The notes beneath the pieces were generated by a model that saw only the letters and a program-made list of their open reading frames with translations, was not told the DNA's origin and ran no database searches. A DNA stretch of 64,000 nucleotides from Bacillota bacterium (GTDB lineage: Bacteria > Bacillota > Clostridia > Christensenellales > CAG-314), in the NCBI GenBank assembly GCA_023458375.1, contig JAEWZT010000007.1, forward strand, positions 1 to 64,000, written 5' to 3'. A program made the position numbers and the translations under genes. Of the stretch, positions 54,361 to 63,168 are shown one piece after another; the first letter of the stretch is position 1, and each line of letters starts with the position of its first letter.

Positions 54361-54975
54361 CTAAAAATGTAAAATTTGCTTTATGCGCGTTTGATTGCCT
54401 TGTGCAGGTTTTTTGAGGTCGTCAAGCGACATTTCAAATATATTTCTTGCATCTGCCGCAAGGGAAGGTTCTTCTTCTTGGTATAATTCCCCCTTGATAA
54501 AGTAAGGGAGCAGCCTTGCTATATGAGCAGGCAGCCATATCTCGTCCGCGTCGCCTATGGTATCGTCAACCGTTTTAAGCGTGGGATAATAAAGAATGGT
54601 ATATGTAGAACCGCTTTCAAGAAGAATGTTATTTCCTTCAAGCAGATAATCTGCGTTTCCGTTATAATTTCCCAAGCTATCTACTGCGACTATTCGGTCT
54701 ATGACATACAAGTCTTTTATTGCCGAACTATTAAAACGGTCAAAGGGTTGCCCTTTCGTAAACTCACTGTTTTTGATAGTGTAAGATTTTAACGCAACTA
54801 CGCAAGCATTTTGTATGCGGTCAATGCCTCTGTTGATTGAGCCGTTCATACTCACTAAATAGCTACCGTAGTTTTCATCTCCCTGCATATTCGGCAAATC
54901 GTTTATTCCAAAGTCAAAGGAATAGTTTGCAAACATTAGTTTCAATGCTTCAATTTTTATATCGCCAATTTTCAT
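54361..54975 (-). CDS. Head-tail connector/adaptor protein
   Basis: This encodes 204 aa from ATG 54975; GAGGTG overlapping the previous stop is the ribosome site, and a GTG 6 bp further out is possible. Helical N-terminus (IGDIKIEALKLMFANYSFDF), central beta part (YVIDRIVAVDSLGNYNGNAD) and a C-terminal segment LPAHIARLLPYFIKGELYQE like that of ring connectors that extend the portal. The call is from size, position and general pattern. Confidence 0.6.
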   Translation of the reverse strand: MKIGDIKIEALKLMFANYSFDFGINDLPNMQGDENYGSYLVSMNGSINRGIDRIQNACVVALKSYTIKNSEFTKGQPFDRFNSSAIKDLYVIDRIVAVDSLGNYNGNADYLLEGNNILLESGSTYTILYYPTLKTVDDTIGDADEIWLPAHIARLLPYFIKGELYQEEEPSLAADARNIFEMSLDDLKKPAQGNQTRIKQILHF

Positions 54976-54982
54976 AATCACC

Positions 54983-55555
54983 TCAACTTTTTGAGAATGT
55001 TAATATCCCCAGTTCGCCCAATAAACAAGTAAACGCTGTTCCCGCGGGGCGGACAAAGACATTACATAACAAGAAAAACCCAAAAGGGACGTTAAGAGAG
55101 CCTGCGAGGATTGAGACCGTTTCGTCGGGGATAATGGGAAAGATAATCGCTAAGGGTAAAGTCCATTTATTCCTTTTTAACTTCTCTTCCCATTTTTTTG
55201 TGTTTTCATCTCCCTCTATCCAAACTACCCACTTACGTCCGAACTTTTTTCCAATTAGATACGATACGCAATTTCCTATTGTCTGCCCTACGGTGCACAT
55301 TATTACTGTTCGCCAAGTGCCGAATAAAAGCACTCCCGCGAGAGTAAGAACCGCCGCGGGGAGCGGAATACAAATAGACTGCACTACTTGGACAGCTATA
55401 AATATTGCATAGGCATAAGTAGTCGCCTGTATAATTTGCCTAAGCTCATCGGGGGACATATCCAGCAAGCCCGTCAATTTCAAGGGCAGGTATGTGGCAA
55501 TCAAAAACCCCGCAAATACAAGCCCGCTTATTAAGATTTTTTGCCATTTCTTCAT
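54983..55555 (-). CDS. VTT/DedA (TVP38/TMEM64-like) membrane protein inside the phage structural operon
   Basis: This 190-aa protein has ribosome site AAAGGAAGAAG. Family features are visible: a long N-terminal helix, VQVVQSICIPLPAAVLTLAGVLLFG, the conserved VGQTIGNCVSYLIGKKFGRKW, and IIPDETVSILAGSLNVPFGF, followed by a last membrane helix. VTT proteins move or scramble lipids or support envelope function in cells. It sits between the decoration-like protein and the connector, with tight spacing on the 3' side (its stop overlaps the next ribosome site). Its use to a phage is unknown; a host-derived accessory gene is the simplest reading. Confidence 0.85.
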   Translation of the reverse strand: MKKWQKILISGLVFAGFLIATYLPLKLTGLLDMSPDELRQIIQATTYAYAIFIAVQVVQSICIPLPAAVLTLAGVLLFGTWRTVIMCTVGQTIGNCVSYLIGKKFGRKWVVWIEGDENTKKWEEKLKRNKWTLPLAIIFPIIPDETVSILAGSLNVPFGFFLLCNVFVRPAGTAFTCLLGELGILTFSKS

Positions 55556-55641
55556 TCTTCTTCCTTTGCAACGTGCTGAATCGCACAGCTATACTTTTCG
55601 TTGCATAAAAAGGGCGCAGTATTTATACCACGCCCTCTAAT

Positions 55642-56016
55642 TTAAGGTAGCCTAAAAGCTGCTACTTTTATGTCCGCGCTTGCGCCGACGATGATTATTT
55701 TGCCTTTGTTGTCGCCTGTTACATTTTTAAACGCACCGCTTTCAAGCGAAATAATAACATATTTGCCTGCGGCTATTTCTTTTTCTATGTCGGTAACGCC
55801 CTGTATGCCGTTGCCAGCTTTTATCGTTACCTTTTTTGCTGCGCTTTCGTGTGCATTGGTTATTAAAAGCAAGCATTTTTCATCGCGGGCTTTTAATGCC
55901 ACCTCTGCCGTAAGGCTCGTTGAATCAACGGCTGCGGTAAGGCTAGCGTAAGTTTCCGCCGCTGAAAAAGTATTGTATTCCGTTAGTTCATTAACCGTAA
56001 TTACTGTGTTCGCCAT
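55642..56016 (-). CDS. Head decoration-like protein
   Basis: This 124-aa, Ala/Thr/Val-rich all-beta protein (YASLTAAVDSTSLTAEVALK, then KKVTIKAGNGIQGV and KYVIISLESGAFKNVTGDNK) lies directly after the coat gene, 14 bp away. Small beta proteins in this slot usually decorate or cement the capsid. No diagnostic motif. Confidence 0.6.
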   Translation of the reverse strand: MANTVITVNELTEYNTFSAAETYASLTAAVDSTSLTAEVALKARDEKCLLLITNAHESAAKKVTIKAGNGIQGVTDIEKEIAAGKYVIISLESGAFKNVTGDNKGKIIIVGASADIKVAAFRLP

Positions 56017-56030
56017 TTTAAATTTCCTCC

Positions 56031-56894
56031 TTATGCGTATTTAACGTTTAAGATGACCATTTCCTTAGGACGGACAATCTTTCCGTCGTAAAGAATAAAT
56101 CCCTTAACCGCATCGGCGAATTTCTTTTCGGGTCTGTAAGCCTCAACGTGCGTCATCGGATTGACAAAAGCTATCGCCCTTTGGGTTCTTACCATTATGT
56201 AGTCCTCCGCCCCGTTGCTTGATTTCGCCACGTTGTTTGAAAGCTTAACAAATATGTTGCCATACTTGCCTACATATCCGTTTTTCAAAATGTCGCTGTT
56301 GTCCGTGTCCTTGCTCGCGTAGTCGCGTCTAAACAGTTTGTAAAAACGCGGTGTTACGGTCATTACAACCTTGGTGCTATTGGACACGTCGTTTTCTTGT
56401 AACATTTGGATAGCTTCGTCTATGGCTTCCAAAATGTTTATAGTGCCCTCGCCTGCCGTGCCAGATACGACTTTCTTAGTGGCTGCAAACGCCTTTATGG
56501 CTTCTGTCTTAGCCGCAAAAGAGGCTATGTATTTATCCATTTTGTTAGCTAACCCCTCGCTCGTTTCAGCCTGTAAAGCCGCCATAATGCCGTTTGTCGC
56601 CTGCGCTTTATCTATATCGCCCACCATATAATTAAAATAGTTTATTTTGTTTATGGGCAAAAAGATAGAGGTGTCTTCCACCTCCTCGGGTCCCGTTATA
56701 TCTCCGCTAGCGCCAGACCTTTCTAATTCTCTTATCGTAGGTTTCCCTACTCCAAGAATTTTAACGCTTTCGCCTTTTTCTTTTACTTTGCCTTCATACT
56801 TGCGGTTGCAGTCTTCTGCGAACACGCAAAGCCTTTCTAACTCTCTCTCTATTCCCTCAGCCCAAACTGTTGGAATAAAATTTGTGTATGCCAT
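56031..56894 (-). CDS. Major capsid protein
   Basis: This 287-aa protein comes directly after the scaffold gene. It opens MAYTNFIPTVWAEGIERELE and has the HK97-fold-like sequence of small coat proteins: an N-arm, the segment VKILGVGKPTIRELERSG, a long spine-helix region (INILEAIDEAIQMLQENDVS), VVMTVTPRFYKLFRRDYASK and a C-terminal VKLSNNVAKSS, YIMVRTQRAIAFVNPMTHVE. There is no N-terminal delta/protease domain, and a separate scaffold gene precedes it, which fits a scaffold-assembled podovirus head. Confidence 0.82.
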   Translation of the reverse strand: MAYTNFIPTVWAEGIERELERLCVFAEDCNRKYEGKVKEKGESVKILGVGKPTIRELERSGASGDITGPEEVEDTSIFLPINKINYFNYMVGDIDKAQATNGIMAALQAETSEGLANKMDKYIASFAAKTEAIKAFAATKKVVSGTAGEGTINILEAIDEAIQMLQENDVSNSTKVVMTVTPRFYKLFRRDYASKDTDNSDILKNGYVGKYGNIFVKLSNNVAKSSNGAEDYIMVRTQRAIAFVNPMTHVEAYRPEKKFADAVKGFILYDGKIVRPKEMVILNVKYA

Positions 56895-56917
56895 ATTTCT
56901 TTCTCCTTATTATTTTT

Positions 56918-57733
56918 TTATTTCCACCTCGTTTGGCTAGCCAAGATTTTTTCATAGTTTTTATGAACTTCTTCCTTTGACATATCCTTGACTTGTTCGC
57001 GGGTGAAATAGTTAGAGCTATCCGTGTCTTTTGAGGATAGCTTGCCGGGGGTTGCTGCGGTATTTGCGAGTATTTGAGCAGCTTTTGTTTTAGCTCTTTC
57101 CTCGCTCAGTTTTTCAAATTGCTGATAGTCGGCATAGATTTTTTCCAACGGAAATTTGCCGACTTTTCCGCCTGCAAAAGCTGAAAACATAGTGTCATTA
57201 ACAAGGTCGTCAAGTTTAATATCGGGGTGTTTGGCTTGAAAATCAGTTTTATCTTTATCAAACCACTCTTCCTGCTTGCCTGCTTCTTGCTCGATTTTTT
57301 GCTTCTCTTTTGCTTTTTCTTTCACAAAACGCGAATAGTGTTCTACGGGGTCTTTACCCGACTTTTCAATTTCTTTCATAGTGAGGTATTCCTCAACGTC
57401 CGCCTCGTCTTCCATTTTTTCGTTGGTGTAGGGGTTTATTCCGTTGAGGGTTTCAATAATAGCTTCACTTTTCGCTTTTTTGATTTCAGCCGCTTTTTCC
57501 GCTTCTCTGCGTCTGCGTGCATCTTCTGCGTTTCTTTCGTTTCTTCCAAGGTCTTTCTTTTCGGCGGGTTTATCTTCTTTTCCCTTCTTGTCTTCCGTAT
57601 TTGGTTCGGAAGTGTCGGGTGTATCGGCAAAATCCGCTTCGTTTTCGTTGTCGGCGGGAGTATTATCAGGTTCGTCAACTTGATTTTCGGTTATCTCGCC
57701 TTCTGTCGGTTGCAATTTTTCTAATTCGTCCAT
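56918..57733 (-). CDS. Capsid scaffolding protein
   Basis: This 271-aa protein is very acidic at the N-terminus (NEADFADTPDTSEPNTEDKK), followed by highly charged helices (NAEDARRRREAEKAAEIKKA) and a helical C-terminus that ends in a basic patch. Composition, length and position between portal and coat genes are those of phage scaffolds, which guide head assembly and then leave or are digested. Ribosome site AAAGGGA. Confidence 0.8.
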   Translation of the reverse strand: MDELEKLQPTEGEITENQVDEPDNTPADNENEADFADTPDTSEPNTEDKKGKEDKPAEKKDLGRNERNAEDARRRREAEKAAEIKKAKSEAIIETLNGINPYTNEKMEDEADVEEYLTMKEIEKSGKDPVEHYSRFVKEKAKEKQKIEQEAGKQEEWFDKDKTDFQAKHPDIKLDDLVNDTMFSAFAGGKVGKFPLEKIYADYQQFEKLSEERAKTKAAQILANTAATPGKLSSKDTDSSNYFTREQVKDMSKEEVHKNYEKILASQTRWK

Positions 57734-57746
57734 ATTAGTCCCTTTG

Positions 57747-57793
57747 GATTTTTACGCTGTTCCTGCATTATTTTTGAGATTTTTACGCTGTTC
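57747..57793. repeat. Exact 16-bp direct repeat between portal and scaffold genes
   Basis: GATTTTTACGCTGTTC occurs at 57747-57762 and 57778-57793 (period 31) in the 68-bp gap. It could arise from duplication of a short coding remnant; no function is evident. Confidence 0.7.
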
Positions 57794-57801
57794 TCTTGCT
57801 A

Positions 57802-59736
57802 TTAAAGCGGTTGCCCGCCTTGATTTTTTAATATTCCTAATCTTCTTGCTTCGTTCTCGGCAAGCTTAGTCGCGTCAGCACGATGTTCTTCTGCCTTAGC
57901 AAGCGCGCCGATAAGGATTTTATTTGCTATGTTCATCTTTTCAGTGTATATAGCGTCCTGCTCCGTTTGTTTTTGCATATATTCCGCTTGAAGGGCAAGC
58001 AATTTTTCTTTTAAAGTGCGATTTTCGTCAACAATAGACTTCGCGTTATTAATAGTTTGCTCTTGCGCCTGTATAAGCTGCTGAGCCTGCGCAAGCTGCG
58101 CCTGTGCTTGTTCTATCTGTGCGGTAAGTTGATTTACAATCTCGTTCTTTTCCTCTTCTATGCTTTCCAAAAGTTTTTGACGATTGGCTAAGGCGTTTTG
58201 CGGATAAGACGATATGTAGGTTTTAAGCGTTATTGCACCTTTTTCGAAAAGGTTGTCCAACAGATTAATATCCGCAACGCCGCTCATCACGGTGCCGGCG
58301 ACTGCTTCTGCCACAACATCAAAACTCGTGCTTTTGAAATCTTCGCTGTTAAACTGGTCGCTTAAAAGATTTTCTTCCTTGTCTTTATATTTGAACTTTT
58401 TGTCTGTAAAGAAAAAACGGAAGAACTGTTCAAGTATTTCCCCCCACTTTTCCATAGACCGCCAAACGCCTTTTTGCAAGTCCTCAACGGGCTTTAATGC
58501 TTGGGCTTGAAGCTGCGCTATCGCGGCGCCGCTCATTCCCGCCGATATTACTTCGCCGTTCATTATCTCGCTTGAATTTGTAACAACACGGGTAACATCG
58601 GCTAGTCTTTCGGCAATATTCATTGAGCCTTGTGTCATCTGCTTTGTTTCAAGTTTCTTTATACCGTTACCTTCGCGGGAATAGTCTGTTATGATTTGAT
58701 TAGGCTCATTGGTTATTTGCTGCCCCCTTAGAGTGTCGGGTTTAACAACGGTTACGCCCATTGCCTCATCCTGCGACATTAGCAGTTGCAGCCCCCAGTT
58801 CCAGTTGATTGCCTTTTGGTTGGGTATTAGTTTTTCTACCTCGCCTCTCCCATATATAGATTTATCCCTTTCTTTCCACGCGGAAAATACAATGGGATAT
58901 TTTGTTGCCTTGTGAGTGGTTTTTAAGTATTTATCTTCAGGTTTGGGTTCTTCTTCTATTTCCTCTTTGCCTTCAAGTCTATTTTTAGTTTGTTTTACAT
59001 TTGGGGTAAAGGGTCGTGGTTTTGTAAATATAACTCCCTTTGTCGCTTTCAAAAAATAAACCTCATCGTTTTGCCTGAAAAAGAAAGTAAAAACTGTCGC
59101 GTATTTTGTAGTGTCGCTTTCTTTCTCGTTATAAACGCTGTTATTGTCGTCTTCGGTTATTTCTCCTTTGTCTACTCCTGCATCGGCTTCTTTTTTAATT
59201 TTCTCTATATCTTCGCGTGAAGTTAAAATTATCCATTTCTGCTTTTGCTCGTCTTTTTCTGTGGGGTCGGCGAAATGAACATCTAAGGGGTCAACAACTT
59301 GCGCGCCTATGTCCCCCTCAACAAGCCCATCTATGCCAACAATATCTTTGTCCCAATACCCATAGAAGCAGTAGGAGCCTTTAATTATTCCGTCCAAAAC
59401 CGCCCTATTGTTCATATCTCTTTGCCTTATGCGGGATTGTTCGTAATCAGAAAAGCGGTTGAACTTCTCAACCGCTTCATTTCCGTTTTCTGCCTTATAG
59501 ACTAACTGTATCGGGGAAGAAAGGACTTGCGACTTCTTGTTGTTGCAAATCATTTCAATAATATTTACGACGGGGCGGGGGAAGTGTTTAGTGTCTTCCG
59601 TTACCTTCGCCCACTGGTCGCCCTCGTAAAATCGCACACATTCAGGGATGGTTGCCCTTAATCCTAGTTGTGATTGATAGGCGATACTTTCTTCATACCA
59701 CTTGACTATCTGTTGCGCAGTTATTTCTTCTCTCAT
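57802..59736 (-). CDS. Portal protein
   Basis: This 644-aa protein has an N-terminal helix and the segment RFYEGDQWAKVTEDTKHFPR, then NIIEMICNNKKSQVLSSPIQ, typical of portal ring proteins. A wing domain follows (IGAQVVDPLDVHFADPTEKD), then a long helix/crown region and, from about residue 540, a Gln-rich coiled coil (AQAQLAQAQQLIQAQEQTIN). Twelve copies form the DNA entry ring. Its ATG overlaps the stop of the 53-aa gene (ATGA). Confidence 0.88.
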   Translation of the reverse strand: MREEITAQQIVKWYEESIAYQSQLGLRATIPECVRFYEGDQWAKVTEDTKHFPRPVVNIIEMICNNKKSQVLSSPIQLVYKAENGNEAVEKFNRFSDYEQSRIRQRDMNNRAVLDGIIKGSYCFYGYWDKDIVGIDGLVEGDIGAQVVDPLDVHFADPTEKDEQKQKWIILTSREDIEKIKKEADAGVDKGEITEDDNNSVYNEKESDTTKYATVFTFFFRQNDEVYFLKATKGVIFTKPRPFTPNVKQTKNRLEGKEEIEEEPKPEDKYLKTTHKATKYPIVFSAWKERDKSIYGRGEVEKLIPNQKAINWNWGLQLLMSQDEAMGVTVVKPDTLRGQQITNEPNQIITDYSREGNGIKKLETKQMTQGSMNIAERLADVTRVVTNSSEIMNGEVISAGMSGAAIAQLQAQALKPVEDLQKGVWRSMEKWGEILEQFFRFFFTDKKFKYKDKEENLLSDQFNSEDFKSTSFDVVAEAVAGTVMSGVADINLLDNLFEKGAITLKTYISSYPQNALANRQKLLESIEEEKNEIVNQLTAQIEQAQAQLAQAQQLIQAQEQTINNAKSIVDENRTLKEKLLALQAEYMQKQTEQDAIYTEKMNIANKILIGALAKAEEHRADATKLAENEARRLGILKNQGGQPL

Positions 59737-59894
59737 TTTTCTTTATCCCCTAAAAAATACTCTCGCATTAACTCTTGGGCGGTTTTCTCTTTTTTGTCAT
59801 CGGGTTTGTTTTGCGCAGGCTCAAGCCTTGCTTCAATCCTCTTTAGCCTTTCGTCAAGGTCTTTTAATACGCTCTCAATTTTTTTTCTTACCAT
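59733..59894 (-). CDS. 53-aa coiled-coil phage protein between terL and portal
   Basis: ATG 59894 lies inside the end of terL (7-bp overlap) and the TGA overlaps the portal ATG (ATGA), so both neighbours support it as a translated gene. The product is highly charged and helical (MVRKKIESVLKDLDERLKRI), with a short Pro/Lys linker and a C-terminal ELMREYFLGD. Similar mini-proteins occur at this place in many phages, of unknown use. Confidence 0.75.
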   Translation of the reverse strand: MVRKKIESVLKDLDERLKRIEARLEPAQNKPDDKKEKTAQELMREYFLGDKEK

Positions 59895-61603
59895 TTGATG
59901 TATCTCCTTTCATTTTGCTTTGCGCTTACTTCGCTTACCCATTCCTCAATGGTTTTGGGTTCGTCAACTTCTCCCTCTTTTATCCAATTCGGCTCGCCCT
60001 GTTGGGAAGCTATGAAGTTAGCTATTGCCTTAGCCATTACAAGGTCGTCATGGTAGCCTTGCTGTGCTTCCTGCTTGCCGTTTTCCTTGCGCACAAAGGT
60101 CAACATTTCTTTCAGGGTATCAATATCGCACTCTACGGCGGGGTTTTCCCGCATTAGGGCTATTAAGTTAGATATGATTATCGGCTTTGTTGCTTTTGTG
60201 GTTTGAAAGCCGCTGATTTTTGTTAATTCATCATTGTGTTGGTCTAGCCTTTCCCTAAGATATAGATTAGGGTATTTAAGGGCTTCAAGCCTTCGCATAG
60301 GAACGCGGGAATAGTTAGTTTCAATGCCTATCAATGCCCAATGGTAATATTTACCTAAGCAATACATTTGGTCGGCATATTTGTCTTCGTCAATATGTTG
60401 TTTTCGCAAAGTTGCCACCGTGCGCCCGCCCATAACGCTTACTACTTTTCCCGTGTAGTAGTCGCTTCCTTCCCCAGCCGTATCGCCCGCTAGCGCATAA
60501 GGTTCTTTCCATATCTGCCCATTATTTTTGTCTATTACTTTCGCTAGCTCGTGCAGGGTTATTAACCCGTTGGGGGTTTCAACGAAAACAATATCTGTCA
60601 ACTCCTCTTCCGTGCCTACGACTTCACCCTTTACTTCTATCGGGGTGATAATTTTTTTATAATGAAACTCGCCTCGTTTTTGGGCGGTTGCAAGTGGTCT
60701 TACACGCTCAATCTGTGTTATGATTGACACTTTGTCAAATAAGCACTCCCCGCTTGTTAAGAACGCTTCTTCGGGGTTTGAGGGGTATTCCTGCTTGAAA
60801 AGGTTTATATCGTTTGCGCAGTTATTCTTTATGCACCAGCGCCGCCACGCTATTTGTTCATTGTCCAGTTTATACAGTTCTTTTTGCTCTTTTTCGTCGG
60901 CAGTAAGTTCGCCTAGCTCGTCTGAGGGCATACGGTAATCGGGCATTTCATACCACGCGCAGAATACAGGAACAAAGTCATTTTCTCCGCTTACTGCCAT
61001 ATCCCACAGCTCCTTGAAGTGGTCATAGCCGTTTGCCGTGCTCTCAATTACAACCAACGTATCGGGGTTATTTGGAATAGCCTGCATAAGACCGTTGAGC
61101 GTATCCTTTTTATCCCCCGCCCATAACGCATACTCGGATATGTGGAGGTTTTGTATAGTATCGCTTCGCCCTATCGCATCTCCGCCTGCGGTGAAGCATT
61201 TTATTCTGCTTCCAAACCCTTTCCCGTCGCGGGTGTCAAACAGCAACTCTTTTGCGTTAGACAGCCTTAGCTGGGGTTTTAAAGGTTCAGGCAGGTATTT
61301 ATAATACCTTTTTGACATTTCAAATAAGTTGGTGGTTGCATCGTCTTTGTGCGTTACGATAGCAGAGGATACGTTGTATGCCGTAGCGGTCTTCTTGAAA
61401 ATGACAGCTTCCGTCAATGTGGAAAAACCTATCTGCCTCGCTTTTAAGACAATTATTCTTTGAGGCTTTCCTGCATCCGCCTGAGACTTAATGGCGTTAT
61501 ATAGTTTCTCCTGCGGGGCATTCAGCCTAAAAGGAATTATCTTGGCATCCTTCGTTTTGATTTTAAGGAACTCCTCTATATACTTTCTCGTGTTAATAAT
61601 CAT
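59888..61603 (-). CDS. terL: Terminase large subunit
   Basis: This 571-aa protein is the ATPase/nuclease motor that packages DNA. The ATPase has a variant Walker A, VLKARQIGFST, and a Walker-B-like strand NLHISEYALW; VVIESTANGYDHFKE matches the coupling region. The RNase-H-fold nuclease has its first acidic strand in ALAGDTAGEGSDYY and the last in YHDDLVMAKAIANF. Overlaps terS by 11 bp. Confidence 0.95.
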   Translation of the reverse strand: MIINTRKYIEEFLKIKTKDAKIIPFRLNAPQEKLYNAIKSQADAGKPQRIIVLKARQIGFSTLTEAVIFKKTATAYNVSSAIVTHKDDATTNLFEMSKRYYKYLPEPLKPQLRLSNAKELLFDTRDGKGFGSRIKCFTAGGDAIGRSDTIQNLHISEYALWAGDKKDTLNGLMQAIPNNPDTLVVIESTANGYDHFKELWDMAVSGENDFVPVFCAWYEMPDYRMPSDELGELTADEKEQKELYKLDNEQIAWRRWCIKNNCANDINLFKQEYPSNPEEAFLTSGECLFDKVSIITQIERVRPLATAQKRGEFHYKKIITPIEVKGEVVGTEEELTDIVFVETPNGLITLHELAKVIDKNNGQIWKEPYALAGDTAGEGSDYYTGKVVSVMGGRTVATLRKQHIDEDKYADQMYCLGKYYHWALIGIETNYSRVPMRRLEALKYPNLYLRERLDQHNDELTKISGFQTTKATKPIIISNLIALMRENPAVECDIDTLKEMLTFVRKENGKQEAQQGYHDDLVMAKAIANFIASQQGEPNWIKEGEVDEPKTIEEWVSEVSAKQNERRYIKW

Positions 61604-62054
61604 TTTCGCTCTCTGCCTTTTTTACATAGTCTTCAATTCTGACATTTGCTTCCATTTCCACCTTTTGCGGCGCGTCATACCCTAGCATCTTTGCGGCGCG
61701 TTCTATCGCCTTAATCGCGGTGTTTCTAGCCTGCACGTTCATCGTGCCTTTTCCGTTTTTGTCAACAGCCCACATCTCTTCAATCGCTTCGTCCTTGATT
61801 TTCATAAGGTCTTTTAACATTTCTTCTTTTGCCCAAAAGAACTTATTTTCGTCTTGTAGGCGCAGTTCGGCTATCCTTGGCGCTACCTTGCTATCTGCCG
61901 CCAACGCCGAAGCGCGTTCCCAAATTGACTTGTTCGTCATTTTTTTGCAGTTATAGTTGTTTCTGTATGCGTCCGACTGCGACATGCCACTTACTGCTAT
62001 GTCCCGCGCAAAGCCTTCTTGTTTAATTGTTAGTTTGTTTTTTTCGTTTTTCAT
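61593..62054 (-). CDS. terS: Terminase small subunit
   Basis: This 153-aa protein has an N-terminal helix-turn-helix (TIKQEGFARDIAVSGMSQSD, then AYRNNY) that should recognise the packaging site. A helical oligomerisation part (NKFFWAKEEMLKDLMKIKDE) follows, with NTAIKAIERAAKMLGYDAPQ before a C-terminal tail that contacts the large subunit. Pattern of the Terminase_2 family. The 290-bp structured region upstream may hold the packaging site. Confidence 0.88.
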   Translation of the reverse strand: MKNEKNKLTIKQEGFARDIAVSGMSQSDAYRNNYNCKKMTNKSIWERASALAADSKVAPRIAELRLQDENKFFWAKEEMLKDLMKIKDEAIEEMWAVDKNGKGTMNVQARNTAIKAIERAAKMLGYDAPQKVEMEANVRIEDYVKKAESENDY

Positions 62055-62345
62055 TTCTTTCCACTAAAAAAGGCGAACTGTTGTCCGCCTGTTGTTTTGA
62101 TTTTAGGGGGTGTTTTACGCCACCCCCTTTTTTGTTTCCCCGATTGCCTACGGGGGAAAGTTATAAACAAAAGCGCCTTAACGCTTTCGTGGCTCCTTCC
62201 ACACATGGATGGATGAGTTTAAAATTATTCTCCTCCCGCACACGGGCGGCTGACCGCCCGCGGCGAAAAACAAAGGAGGATTACGGGGTATGAGTAATTC
62301 CCCATTAACATATTAGCATAGAAAAAGTAGACAAAAGTAGACATT
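62055..62345. other. Structured non-coding region upstream of terS
   Basis: At least four hairpins lie in about 200 bp: GGGGGTG/CACCCCC near 62106-62128, CCCC/GGGG near 62138-62155, AAAGCG/CGCTTT (62170-62187), and CGGGCGG/CCGCCCG near 62240-62260. No gene with a ribosome site is supported. Position before terS suits a cos or pac site; some hairpins could also end transcription. Confidence 0.5.
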
Positions 62346-62756
62346 TTAAAGTTTCTCATATTTGGCAATTCCTCTTTTAACAATATTGCCAATAGAAGTT
62401 ATTCCATAATGCAATTCTGCCGCAGCCCAACGATAGCTCTTACCCTCGATAAATATTTTATGAAGAACCTTGTAATACGTTGGGGGCAGTCTTTCAAGTT
62501 TTCGTATAATCTTTTTAGCCTTACTCTCCGCATCCCACACGGCGTCGGAATACTCCCTTTCTGCCTTAGCGAGCTTGTCCATCAGTTCCTCTATGTAGTA
62601 TTTGTTGCTGTTACCTTTGGGCAGGTCTTTAAACATTACACCTTTCATCGAGTATAGGCGCGTCCTTAGCTGCTCAATTCTTATGCTACGATTTTGCATG
62701 ATATCTACCAGTTTCCTGTATGAGCGCAGCTCCTCTCTCGCTTCTTGTCTAGTCAT
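62346..62756 (-). CDS. Sigma-like late transcription regulator (ArpU/RinA/DUF1492 type)
   Basis: This encodes 136 aa from ATG 62756 (GGGGGG ribosome site). Long charged helices come first, then a C-terminal sigma-region-4-like helix-turn-helix: LERLPPTYYKVLHKIFIEGK, SYRWAAAELHYGITSIGNIV. Proteins of this kind sit just before terS in many phages of Gram-positive bacteria and switch on the late operon. Position and motif agree. It starts one base after the previous stop. Confidence 0.8.
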   Translation of the reverse strand: MTRQEAREELRSYRKLVDIMQNRSIRIEQLRTRLYSMKGVMFKDLPKGNSNKYYIEELMDKLAKAEREYSDAVWDAESKAKKIIRKLERLPPTYYKVLHKIFIEGKSYRWAAAELHYGITSIGNIVKRGIAKYEKL

Positions 62757-62757
62757 A

Positions 62758-63168
62758 CTATTCCCCCCAAAAGTAATCATCCGCAAACCAACACCAATGA
62801 AGCGTCCGCGTATAAAATTCTTTATATTCTTTGCCTATGAGCCACGAATACTTTTCAGCTAGCGCAAGTTTAGCTTCCACTTCCCGCACAAATATTGGAA
62901 AATATTCGCTTATTAACTCTAACTGCTCGGGTGTTATTTCTTCTAACACTTCTTCGGCGCTAGGAAAAGCAATTATATCGGCGACATCGGTGTATAGTTC
63001 TAGGTATGTATCTAAGTATTCGGTGTTCCACCTGTCAAGTTCTTTCTTTATTTCTGCGCTTGCCCAAATTGTTCCGCCGATAGTTGTGCCAAGTAATATT
63101 GGGCTAAGTATTACGAGAATGAGTAACATAACATTAGTTGTTTTTATAAACTTCTCTTTGTTAGTCAT
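62758..63168 (-). CDS. Small phage membrane protein
   Basis: This encodes 136 aa from ATG 63168 (MTNKEKFIKTTNVMLLILVI). It has one strong membrane helix at residues 12-34, followed by an acidic helical domain (SAEEVLEEITPEQLELISEY). The GGTGGAGGTGG before the ATG supplies a ribosome site. As sequenced the same frame continues upstream into the Cys-rich gene, but that fusion seems to come from a one-base loss. Function unknown. Confidence 0.65.
   Translation of the reverse strand: MTNKEKFIKTTNVMLLILVILSPILLGTTIGGTIWASAEIKKELDRWNTEYLDTYLELYTDVADIIAFPSAEEVLEEITPEQLELISEYFPIFVREVEAKLALAEKYSWLIGKEYKEFYTRTLHWCWFADDYFWGE

Noticed and set aside
62051..62206. 51-codon minus-strand ORF ending in an ATGA overlap with terS
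   Set aside because: No ribosome site, very basic low-complexity composition, and it runs through several strong hairpins; probably chance.
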